A stretch of DNA of 20,667 nt, from the NCBI GenBank assembly GCA_014885115.2, contig WKLE02003647.1:1-20667 (forward strand), in the 5' to 3' direction. Below are positions 1 to 9,400 of this stretch, one piece after another (the stretch's first letter is position 1; the number at the start of each line of letters is the position of its first letter). The notes under the pieces are model-generated. The model searched no databases. It was given only the letters and a program-made list of their open reading frames with translations, and was not told the origin of the DNA. The stretch comes from Asterionellopsis glacialis. Its lineage: Eukaryota > Bacillariophyta > Plagiogrammaphyceae > Rhaphoneidales > Asterionellopsidaceae. The position numbers were made by a program, and so were the translations under genes.

Positions 1-750
1 ATGATCACTTTTTTTCCTTTGGTAAGTGTTTCTGCCAAGTAATGATGTATGTCCACTGTCCATACCTTTACATTTTCTTGGTCTATTTTGGTATTTTGTA
101 GTAATATCATCAGAGTTTGTGTCTGTAGAAGGGTCTTCTGTTTGGTTTTGGATGGAAATACCCAATTAACTCTGGTATAAGCATCAGTAATTAATAGGTA
201 AGAGTTATAGCCTTCTCTACAGGTGATGATAGGCTTATCTTGTTGGTTTTTAAGTTTAATGCCATTGGGATCCCGTCTTCTATTTTGAGATTGAATGGGA
301 GGGCCTCTCATAAATCCAAAATCCATATGAAATCTCTCACCCTTTTTCATTGCTTTCCAGTGATCTTCTTTCCCTCTAGGTGCTTTCTTCATCTTTGCTC
401 TGAGGCAACCCTGTTGATGGTGGTGGCGGCTTAATGATCTGCTTGATCGTATATGTGATCCCATTAAGATCACATTGAACACCTGGAATTCTTAGTTGCT
501 TTGCCATTGCTAACATTTCGTCCATGTCTTTATTTGGGAACTTTTACCATTTGGGTATCTGGCATTGTTTCATGTTCATGAATTTATCACGGTGATGTGC
601 AGGATGGCTAGAAGTGCCAGTGTACCGGTCCACATATCGAAGAATGTGGGCCAATAGGGGTGTCCCGAGAGAGTCCTTGTTGTATGAGTTAGTTAAAGTC
701 TTTTGTCCAGGCTTACTCATGGTGAGAAGGTTGATCAAATGACAATGTTA
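1..750 (-). mobile_element. Decayed Ty1/copia-type retrotransposon fragment (pre-integrase region plus start of integrase)
   Basis: Read on the minus strand, 750 to 1 gives a broken gag-pol reading frame. About 62 codons are open from 738 to 547, then comes a TAA at 546-544. The same frame resumes (KFPNKDMDEM) to about 405, where a one-base shift moves to the frame carrying CLRAKMKKAPRG, then GERFHMDFGFMRGP, then GYNSYLLITDAYTRVNWVFPS. That frame stays open to base 1, so the element continues outside the window. The basic Cys/Lys stretch followed by F-HMDFG and a Y-LLI-DAYTR-WVF block is the layout of the pre-integrase/rve boundary in copia elements; the aspartates in MDFG and TDAY fall where catalytic and conserved integrase acids are expected. 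The stop and frameshift make this copy non-coding. I see no LTR inside the window. The 5' limit near 750 is only a stop codon (TAA at 750-748), so the true edge is unknown. Confidence 0.8.
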
Positions 751-1182
751 GAGGTTGTGGCATTGAGTGAGTTCGATCGAACCCTCGAGAAAGTGCCGAC
801 GTCGACCTTTTGTCGTAGACGAGTGTACCAGGTCTACAGGGCGGGCAGACTCGTTGTGTGAAACAATGGAATAGAAAAAAAATGATCTACGGTCACGGTG
901 CCTCTGTTGACAATGGTCAATGGGGGCCGTAAACGGAGATTGTCACCAGTTATATCACTTCTATTCTTGGTGATATGCAGGTGTGTTGCTATCGTTGTCG
1001 CGGGGGAAGCTTTAAAGGTGCTTATAACCTGTCAGAGTCCGAGGAGCGGGTATTGATAAACCTATTCCTAAAACTATGTTTATTCTACTACTAGCGACCT
1101 TCGGTCTGTCCCTCTCCTTTCAAATGCATCTAATGTGTGTTGTAGCTTCTCGATCTTCGACTGCTTCTCACCAGCTTTCCCA
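751..1182. other. Intergenic, no gene seen
   Basis: No open frame with coding character and no RNA gene that I can recognise. It includes one TACCAGGT-CTACAGG stretch around 826-841, resembling the motif clusters at 4945-5050 and 12709-13000. It may include more of the retrotransposon relic without recognisable coding. Confidence 0.4.
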
Positions 1183-1472
1183 CTTCTTGCTCTTCTTTTC
1201 GCAAGACCCAGAAGATGTGCGTTTGCAAGCACATCGAATCGAAGTGAAGAGAAATACAGCAAACAAATTTTAAGTTGCTATCTTTTATACGTTTTCCGTT
1301 ACTAGCAGACGCTTCTTTTAGCCTCTTTCTCGTTCTTCTTGTCGCAAGACCCAAGAGATGTGCGGTGGTAAACAACATCGAATCGAAGTGAAGAAATAAA
1401 CTAATTTTGAAGTTGCTTTCTTTCATAATTTTTACATCATTAGCATCATCACTAGCAGCAGACGCTTCTTTA
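1183..1472. repeat. Two-copy diverged tandem repeat (about 140-bp unit) before the VOC-DUF1289 gene
   Basis: Copy A is roughly 1183-1320 and copy B roughly 1325-1472. Shared blocks in the same order are: TCGCAAGACCCA, GATGTGCG, CATCGAATCGAAGTGAAGA, AAGTTGCT followed by a TTT-rich stretch, and an ACTAGCAG-GACGCTTCTTT end. The copies differ by many substitutions and small indels, so the duplication is not recent. Copy A contains a 7-bp inverted repeat (GATGTGC/GCACATC, 1214-1235) that is only partly kept in copy B. Copy B ends 14 bases before the ATG at 1487, so the repeat occupies that gene's promoter or 5' UTR. Confidence 0.75.
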
Positions 1473-1486
1473 AACCTCTACAATTC

Positions 1487-2521
1487 ATGTTTCGCTTTAG
1501 TTTCAAACCACGAGAAATGTTCCACATAGTTCTGCAGCTCTTCAAGCTAATATTCGTTGCATCTTTGAATTTGACGTATGTTTCTGCCTTATCCACCCCG
1601 TCTCCATCATCCCAAAGTCATCCGCCTCCCTTTTCACTTCAAAAGTTGGACCACATTGTACTTCGTTGTCGTGATTACCCTCTTATGTTCGACTTTTACA
1701 CAAACGTTTTGGGGTGCACAATTGATAAAGAGGACGATGTTGGAAGATTTGGCGGAGCTTTAACTCATTTGAGAGCTGGAGATGCTTACATTGATCTTTT
1801 AGCGTACGATTCAAATCATTTGACGGAAGATGGACAAGACGCAATCCTCAAAATGCACCATGGTGGCCAAGGCGTGTCAAATTTAAATGAAAAAATGAAG
1901 AATGAGTCAACCAAAGTTCGTGTGGAAGGCATTGAATTCAGTGCGGGCAAATCTACAACTGATCATATTTGTTTGAGAATTGAACCGTTCGACCAAGAAG
2001 CAATAGAAAACTTTATGGAAAGTCAAGGAGTCAATATAGTTGGTAGCGGAGACCGGAAGGGAGCAGATGGAACCGGACCATCTGTTTATGTTCAAGATCC
2101 AGAAGGAAATGTGATTGAGCTCAAAGGACCACCAAAAAAATCTACTTTGGTTGACGACCAGAAAAGCCAGGCATCCGATAGTAGTCCTACCTCTGCAACT
2201 TTTAAGAAATCTGTTTCTGAAATGGAAAAAACACAAAAAACTATAAAAACCAATGTCCAGTCAGATTTTGTATCTACACCTTGTGTTCGTATCTGTCGCT
2301 ACAATGCTGACTTTTACGATGGACAAGTCTGCCTAGGTTGCTACCGAGAAGCATTCGAAATTGGAACATGGAGTGGTATGAGTTCAATTGAAAAGTATTT
2401 TGCTCTCCTTGATGCTGCCGATCGTTGTCCCGATGATGATTCGGGCGTTGTGTTTGAAGGCTCAACGACTCGAAATGAATTGCTGCAGCAAGCGAAAGCT
2501 TGGAAAGCAAGAAAACAGTAG
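1487..2521 (+). CDS. VOC (glyoxalase-fold) protein fused to a C-terminal DUF1289 domain, with N-terminal targeting sequence
   Basis: A 344-residue protein from a single exon. Residues 1-35 form a signal-peptide-like leader (two Met, basic start, hydrophobic 13-33) ending VSA-LSTP. A Leu after the Ala-type cleavage site is tolerated by diatom plastid import, so a bipartite plastid leader is possible but not certain. Residues 53-215 are a VOC domain: LDHIVLR, FYTNVLGC, then DHICLRIEPFD and DPEGNVIELKGP. Candidate metal ligands by family pattern are His56, Asp103, His160 and Glu211. This resembles bacterial single-domain VOC proteins rather than classical glyoxalase I; substrate unknown. Residues 216-262 are a Lys/Ser-rich linker. 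Residues 263-313 match DUF1289 (STPCVRICRY, then CLGC, then WSGMSSIEK), with four cysteines (266, 270, 282, 285) in a CxxxC...CxxC arrangement that could bind metal (inference). The C-terminal 30 residues are unassigned. An alternative start is Met11 at 1517. Confidence 0.85.
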   Translation: MFRFSFKPREMFHIVLQLFKLIFVASLNLTYVSALSTPSPSSQSHPPPFSLQKLDHIVLRCRDYPLMFDFYTNVLGCTIDKEDDVGRFGGALTHLRAGDAYIDLLAYDSNHLTEDGQDAILKMHHGGQGVSNLNEKMKNESTKVRVEGIEFSAGKSTTDHICLRIEPFDQEAIENFMESQGVNIVGSGDRKGADGTGPSVYVQDPEGNVIELKGPPKKSTLVDDQKSQASDSSPTSATFKKSVSEMEKTQKTIKTNVQSDFVSTPCVRICRYNADFYDGQVCLGCYREAFEIGTWSGMSSIEKYFALLDAADRCPDDDSGVVFEGSTTRNELLQQAKAWKARKQ

Positions 2522-2530
2522 AACTTCCCC

Positions 2531-2536
2531 AATAAA
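2531..2536 (+). terminator. Candidate polyadenylation signal AATAAA for the VOC-DUF1289 gene
   Basis: AATAAA begins ten bases after the stop codon; a second AATAAA lies at 2649-2654. A convergent gene ends at 2750, so the two 3' UTRs share a 228-base space. On the opposite strand ATTAAA (2672-2667) is the best candidate for the facing gene. No transcript evidence is available, and diatoms do not always use this hexamer. Confidence 0.35.
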
Positions 2537-2749
2537 ACGTTATATTTCTCCAGCGTAATTATTGAAACCTGAACTTGACTGCTTATCGTAATACACCATA
2601 TATATTTAGCTTGCTGCAAGTCATCTTTTTAGAATTCATACACATTACAATAAAATCCAGTTAAAGTTTAATAGTAATCAATTGTTATTTCACTGTACAC
2701 ATTTTTGAAAGAATAAGATACATCAAGCGCATGGTCATATACCCATTTT

Positions 2750-4797
2750 TCAAAACTCTGTGTTGAGAGACGAGATAACAACTTGTTTTTGGAACGATTC
2801 TACGTTGAACGCCTTGATGACTCCCTTCCCTGGAGCACGAATGGTAATTTCCTCGCCTACTTCAGCCTCGACCAATAAATCTTTTCCTGGAGGAAAATTG
2901 AAACACATAGAATCTAGTTCAAAGCAAGCCTGCAGCCCTTGGATGTTAACGTCAATATTTGATAGACGAAAGAAGACTTCGAGTTGTTCTTCACTTTCAT
3001 AAATTTCAGCAAAATGACTTGGGCGGAATTGTTTCAATTTCTCTAAATCATCAAACTGTGTGTTTGCCAGTACATCAGGATCTTCCGGTTTAATCTCATC
3101 AGGAATTGCAAGTCGCACGTTTCGAGAAATTCTTTGCATATCTTTAGAAAATTTGCCCATGAGGGAATCTGAACCGTCCTTAGAATGTTTGGCCTTTTGT
3201 GGCTGGGACCCTGGAGAAAAAATATGTTAGAATAAAGGAAAGATATCAGTGAGCCATATAAAAACAAAGCCTAGGCTGAAACATCTAGCGGGGAGCATGT
3301 CTGCATGCATGTGCGATTTGGGTTTACGAGCTCTTACAGTTCGGGTCTTTGTACTGTGTTTATATTCAGCAAAATAGAAGAAAAAAGTGTGTTAGTAACT
3401 TGCAAAGCTTCCAAGCAATAAAGAGATGAAGAAAGAAGATCACCGCAACGAAGCATATTTCTCCGGTAAAGTACCTACCCAATTGCGAACATAGGTATTG
3501 TAAATGAGACCCCTCAAGTCTGTGCTATTGTTCGGTCCACCACGATGAAGCATATTATAGTCAAAAAGCAATACGTCGCCAAAATTTAGTATGGGTGCAC
3601 GCCAAGCTTTAGCAGGACAAGAATTGTCATATGCAAGCATCTTGTTCAACTTTTTTCGCAACTTTGGATCCTTTACAGGGACATTTCCAGGTCTTTCCGA
3701 ATCGATACCAACGAGATTAGAGAATCCCATACAAAACTCAGTAGGACCGTGTTCCATAGTAACATTAAGGAGGGGAGTGATTACGGCCACAGCAAACGGG
3801 GGCAAGTCATGTCCAGCAATTTTGGAAGTTCGGAATGAACGGGTAAAGAGATAATCACCGCCATCTCTATGCCAATTCTGTAGAGGGGCTCCTACAACAA
3901 GAAAGAAAGAAATAGTTTCCAAATGAACATGATGATGACAGAAAAAATGATTAAAATCTTTTCCAGAAAAACGTCAATTTCACTCTCAATTGTCCATACT
4001 GTTGTGTCCTTACCGGGTTCAGCGAGAATCGCCCCAAAATCCAGCATTTGAACTCTATCGTCCAATACCGACTCATTCTCTAAAATATCTAATAATAAGT
4101 CACCTGCCATGATTTCTTCACTAAGCAAATCGTCTGTAAAGCACAAGTCGAATCGATGCTTAGCGTTTTCTCCAAAGTAGTATGGCTCACCGGCATATGA
4201 TGTTTGTCCCTTTTCAGAAATTCGACCACTTGCAATTCCCTTGACGTACGACGTAATGTTCCGTTTGTAATCCTTCAAAAATTCCGTAGGGAAAAAATTA
4301 CGCAAATGTACTAAACGGCATTTGTCAAACACACGAATAGCATCAGCTGCTTTAAAGTCAGGTGAAGATACGTCTAACGATCCTGACATGCATTCCTCAT
4401 CCTCCCAAATATCAAAAACTCCTTGGACGTATCGATCCGCATAAGCACGATCATCTTTTTCTGATTTCGTTTCCTCTTTAGTAGAGGTTTCCGTCTCGAT
4501 TAATTTGTCACCAAAGATCTTTTTGGCATCTTCCAACAATACCTTCGAAGAACTCATTTTGGTAATGGTAGTATTAGGATTAGGATGACCACCTTCTGCT
4601 AATGGGCGAAGTGCTTCCATGAGCCTTCTAGCTTCTTCCATCAACGGATCATCAGGGGTAGCAGATCCAACATAGTTACAGTCACCGGATTCGCTTGAAA
4701 CACATTCAAGGATTTTAGCAGATGCTGGAACGATGGGAACAGAAGCGGCTGCAGCCACAAGTACGACAACTGCAGTATATTTCGTGATTCCGAACAT
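2750..4797 (-). CDS. Phytanoyl-CoA dioxygenase-like Fe(II)/2-oxoglutarate oxygenase, three exons, secretory leader
   Basis: Exons are 4797-4014, 3891-3475 and 3210-2750 (minus strand), joined by GT-AG introns; the spliced frame is continuous at 553 residues. The frame also runs open to 4824, but that codon is TTG preceded by a stop, so the ATG at 4797 is the start. Residues 1-28 are a hydrophobic signal peptide ending VPASA. Residues about 150-270 lead into the double-stranded beta-helix core. The iron triad is His269-x-Asp271 (NWHRDGGDYLF) and His377 (MLHRGGP). Arg388, eleven residues later, is the expected 2-oxoglutarate-binding Arg. Spacing and the 'LAEPGAPLQNWHRD' style fit the PhyH family. 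The HxD motif is assembled only after intron 1 is removed, which supports the gene model. The region from about 400 to 553 (exon 3) is rich in charged residues and ends in a beta-like stretch that I do not recognise. Such enzymes hydroxylate lipids or small molecules; the substrate here is unknown. The leader implies an ER, secreted or organellar location. Confidence 0.85.
3211..3474 (-). other. Intron 2 of the PhyH-like gene, with tandem donor
   Basis: Donor GTACTT at 3474, acceptor TTTCTCCAG ending at 3211. Removing 264 bases joins ...NWVG to SQPQKAKHSK and keeps the frame open to 2750. A second possible donor, GTAGGT, starts four bases upstream at 3478. Its use would shift exon 3 into another frame, ending at the stop at 3043. 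Confidence 0.7.
3892..4013 (-). other. Intron 1 of the PhyH-like gene
   Basis: Donor GTAAGG at 4013, acceptor TTGTTGTAG ending at 3892, 122 bases. Splicing rebuilds a glycine codon and makes LAEPG-APLQNWHRD continuous. Read through, the frame stays open to the TAG of the acceptor itself, so retention would give a protein that stops before the iron-binding motif. Confidence 0.8.
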
Positions 4798-4944
4798 GAC
4801 TTTTCGTTTGAAATGATAGGTCAACCTCTAGGACTAGAGGAAACTACCAAGGTAAAATAGAAAATTTTTTACTTTATGACAGTTTGCAGTTAAAAGTTGA
4901 GGAGATAGACTGGAGAAAGTGTGCCTCTTTCTTTGATTTTTGTT

Positions 4945-5050
4945 TAGCTGGTACCAGGTACGTTGTCTACGTACTCGTGGTTACTGTATTTATCTGTACC
5001 TGTACACTTCCCAGGTACCTCGTAGCTATGCGGCTTACCTGGTACATGTT
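4945..5050. repeat. Cluster of near-palindromic TACCWGGTA / GGTACC motifs (small)
   Basis: TACCAGGTA at 4952-4960 and TACCTGGTA at 5036-5044, with related GTACCTGTAC near 4996-5006 and CAGGTACCT near 5012-5020. The cluster lies about 150-250 bases upstream of the PhyH-like start at 4797. A larger cluster of the same motif lies upstream of the desaturase gene. The short open frame crossing it is a by-product. Confidence 0.55.
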
Positions 5051-5290
5051 ACGATATTTTCATTTATGGAAAACAAGCCCTCTCTGTAGGTCCTACGGGT
5101 AGATTCGGCGAGTAGGGTTCGCATTAGAGCAAACGACTACAGTACATGTCACAGAGTTCTACAGGACTTCGACCTAACTCTCTCCAGTACTAGATAAAGC
5201 TACATCCATACACATATGGAAAACCTATGACTACAGTGATTTGGTAGGACGTACTGGTATCAGGCACTTGGTACAGTTTAATTAATTTGG

Positions 5291-5425
5291 CGATAGAAGA
5301 TGAGGAGTGCAGCTGAAACCTTTTGGCTTCAACGGAAATCATTTGGAACGAGAAGACATAAAAAACCCTCGAAGTACTTCGTACTGTCAACTGCAACGTT
5401 AAAAAGTCACTCCTCATCTTCGATA
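5291..5425. repeat. Inverted repeat with 14-bp arms and an internal palindrome
   Basis: GAAGATGAGGAGTG at 5296-5309 is perfectly inverted at 5408-5421, about 98 bases apart. Near the centre is a perfect 12-bp palindrome, CGAAGTACTTCG (5370-5381). I see no coding sequence inside and no clear target-site duplication, so it may be a small non-autonomous element or chance. Confidence 0.45.
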
Positions 5426-6458
5426 CCCCCCAAAGAGTTCGAAACCCCTAAATCTACAATGTGGGTGCTGCAGCAAGTTTATTGGGGATTCAAAATGCGG
5501 GCTACCTCCGTTCCTTGGGTCTTGCAAAAACAAAATACCACGCAGACAGGGAGTGATCGAAATGTTGTATAACACTAACCCGCATAAGGATAATACAGAT
5601 ACCTATCTCTCCCTTTGATGTGTTTCAGCTCCATCCTCCTCCGGCTTGCCCCAACAGAGGACTTGCCAGGTCTAGAGAGGTCCTCTAGTAGTAGGACCAA
5701 ACTTTGGTTAGTCAACACTTCTACCTCACTCTGCTGAATCACAACAATCTTTCTGATTTTACCATGATACGAATCAGGGGGACTAAAGATTTTATTATTG
5801 CACTTCCTTCGAATCATTCCATCAAGAAGGTTCCATGCTTCATCCTGCGCGAGTGGTCTCAATTATTCAATTGCTAGGGTTAATGTTCATGAAAAGGACT
5901 GGGTTCTTCGTACGTACAGAGTCAGCATCTTGCATACAGAAAAAAAATATGGCGCTAAATAATCCAATGTCAAGCGTTCCAATATCTGATTTCCAATTCA
6001 ATATATATACTTGTATACATATATAACAGGGAAAATATTATGTACATCTTCTTGAATGGATACTTTTTCAGGGCCAAATTTGTACAATTCTTTTTTCCTT
6101 GGGAACCGTTGAACGGTCTCATTGCCAGACAACTTTTGCGTAGAATCTGTACTAGTGCGCATGGAACAGTCGTGGAACTGCCTCCAATATTTTTTGGAGT
6201 GCTAATCGGTTTGATTGCTAATTTTGAGCGCGGAGTGCTTCGTTTTCCTCCGGCTTGCTTCCGTCGTGAAAACGTACCAATTACCAAAGCTCAACCCACT
6301 ATAACTGAAGCAAATTCCCTCCTGTGTCCTATAGGTCCTTTATCGATTGCAACGCCGAAGCAACACAAGGATCAACCTATTGCGAAGCAAAAAATACTTC
6401 CGTCTCTCTCTCTTGGTGCGTGTGTGTTGACTCTTGACTCTGAACCATCATCAACAAA
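5426..6458. other. Intergenic region and probable 5' UTR of the LRR gene
   Basis: No supported gene. A 95-codon frame (5862-5575, minus) begins at a non-ATG codon and matches nothing I know. A 140-codon plus-strand frame (6040-6462) ends with a TGA overlapping the LRR ATG; it reads like UTR and promoter sequence rather than protein. A short AT-rich stretch lies near 6000-6030. Confidence 0.4.
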
Positions 6459-9400
6459 ATGAGATTCTCTTTTGGAGTAGCAGCACTGCCAGTCTTGTTG
6501 CTAGGCGTGTCATCAAGGACGAATGCTCAGACAGCAACAACAACAACTATTACGGTGGAAGAAGTAGACGAACGAGCCATATTGACCGAATTCTACCAAG
6601 CCACGTCGGGTCCGTCATGGCATACTGATTCCTTGTGGAATCGAGACGATGAAGATATTTGCAATTGGTACGGAGTTGTTTGTGAGACATTGGAAGAAGA
6701 AACCGGTGGAGTTGAAGAACCCACTGAGACTGTAAATGACAATGGTGGAAGACGCACCCAAAAACTCACGGCCAAGGTAACGGGCATTGATATGGAGGAC
6801 AACAATTTAAGCGGACGAGTACCAGACTCCTTTTGGAAACTACCATTACTAGATACCGTGCATGTGAGTTTCAATAACAATCTCGATGTAAGCTTTGTGA
6901 AGATAGAAGACGCGAAGCGATTAAGGAGTCTTCGTATTCATGGCACAGCCACTACCACTTTAAATAATATCAACAAGGTCAAAGATACCATGGAAGACTT
7001 GCACATGTCAGGCGTTGACCTCGCAAGTACCATCCCAGATGAAATCTGGGAATTGACAAACTTGAAGGCTCTTCACATGGCTCAAATGGGCTTGCAGGGC
7101 CCCATCCCCGATTCAATTGGAGATTTGACAAATTTAGAAGAATTCAATATCTACGAAAACTACATGACTGGCAATATCCCATCAGCGTTTGAAAATCTGC
7201 CAAATATGAGAGAATTGACCTTGTCGAGGAACAGCCTCAGTGGAAATTTACCTTCTTTCATCAACGATATGGCGAATATGGAAGAATTATACCTCGAAAA
7301 TAATGACTTTACTGGACAGTTGCTCACCTTCCAAAATATGCCCAAGATTCGTAAATTATATGTCAACTACAATCAAATGACCGGGTCTATTCCACAACCG
7401 TTCCTACCAGGCTTAATTGGATACTCGGGTGAAGACCGTGTCCGTGTTAACCTTGCCGGCAACTTGTTTACAGGAGAAATACCCGAATCCCTCGATATGC
7501 TTCAATTAGTGCCAATGGAGTTGGTTGCAAAAGATAACCAGTTTACTTCTGTTAATAACTATCTCTGTGATAATACTGCTTGGTTCGCCGATGATGCACC
7601 CGATCCGTTTACTTGTGATGCTATTTTGTGTCCCAAAGGCACGTACAATGCTATCGGACGTGCCACAGCTGATCAGCCCTGTCAGCGATGTGTGTCGAAT
7701 GAATTTATGGGACAAACTTCGTGTGGAGATCGGGATGATGAAGGAATCCTCAAACTCTTATACTTGTCAACTGGTGGTAACGAATGGAAATACAACGACA
7801 ACTGGCTTAGTAAAGACGTACCAATATGCGAATGGTACGGTATTACCTGTTGGGACTTGGGTGACGACCGTGATGGACGCATTCGCCACATTCACCTCGA
7901 TGACAATAACTTGCAAGGGACAATTCCGGCCAACATTTATTCCTTGGAAACCTTAACTGTGCTTTCTTTGGCAAGAAATGATATTATCTTGGATTTCAGA
8001 GCAATTGCTGAATCACCTCACATGCATCGAATCGATGTCAGTGCCACCAAAACCGTCGTCTTTGATGGTATTTCCGATGCACCTGACTTTTTCAAGCATT
8101 TGGTAGCCAATAAACTTCAAATTGCTGGAACTATCCCCAAGGAAATTCTTGAGACAAAGTCACTCGAATCGATCAGTATGACAGGGTGTGGTTTGACTGG
8201 ATCTCTTTCACCTGATTTTAGTCAGCTTGAGAGTTTAAAAGAACTCTACCTTTACAACAATGCCCTTCGAGGAAGTATTCCTGAAGCCTTTTCATCTTTG
8301 CAACAATTGAAAATCTTGTCCCTCGCCAAGAACGCTTTGACTGGGCCTATCCCCGACGGTTTGGAGGCTCTCCCGAACCTCCAAGCGCTTTCACTTACTG
8401 ATCAAGTATCGAAGGGTGGTGGAATTTCTGGAGAGCTCAGCGCTTTGTCCGAAGCTCGCGCTCTAACCACTGTTATGTTGGGCGGAAATCAACTTGAAGG
8501 AGAAATCCCCAAGGAATTCTTGAGAAATGTCGACTTGGATGCAAGTATTGCCGTAGATTTGTCAAATAACTTATTGACAGGAACAGTTCCCGGGGGACTA
8601 GCACGCTTTGAACGCATGGATATTTACCTTGAAAACAACGAATTGTCAGCTGTTGATGATCGCCTTTGTGCTCGTGACGAGTGGATGGGTGGTAATGTTC
8701 GGGAATTCGGATGCGATGCTATTTTGTGTCCTGAATATACTACAACTGAATTGGGTCGTCGCATATATGACAACCAAGAATGTATGGATTGTACCGACCC
8801 ACAAGCAGCAGCTTGGTTGGGACAAACTCAGTGTGGTGGAACTACTTACATCAATTCGGAAAAAGAAATTTTGAAAATTCTTTATGATAAATGTGGCGGT
8901 GTCAATTGGCACAACAACGAAAATTGGGCTTCAGAGGAGGAGCATCACTGCGATTGGTTTGGTATTGACTGCGATGAAGCCAAGTCCGTTGTGGCCATTA
9001 ACCTTGGTTCCAATGCTGTCGTGGGGACGGTCCCCACAGAGATCTTCCAACTTCCAAACTTACAACGCCTATCCTTTTTCTCCAACAGCGTCAATTTTGA
9101 TGCAAAGGGCATTGAAGGAGCTAGAAATCTACAAAGTCTTGTATTAGACAATACCAATTTGAATACTTTAGAAGGTATCGGACTCGCAAGAAGTCTCACG
9201 TCTCTAAATGTTCGTTCCACCAAGATCAAGGGATCAATCCCAGAAGAGATTTCGCATTTGGTGAATTTGGAAACTCTTAACATCGCCGAAAATAATCTTG
9301 GCGGGACATTCCCACAATGGTTCAATATGTTGCCCAACCTCAACACTTTTTTGGCTGCGAAGAACCAGATTAAAGGTCCATTGCCAACATTCTTCAGTTT

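Noticed and set aside
4798..4824. Upstream start of the PhyH-like protein nine codons before the ATG
   Set aside because: The codon at 4824 is TTG directly preceded by an in-frame TAG, so the ATG at 4797 is the first usable start.
4884..5102. 72-codon plus-strand open frame with a hydrophobic stretch
   Set aside because: It is produced by the GGTACC-type repeat words. The start is not ATG, and the composition follows the repeat rather than a protein.
5575..5862. 95-codon minus-strand open frame
   Set aside because: It begins at TTG right after a stop, has no recognisable motif or targeting sequence, and lies in intergenic sequence between two supported genes.
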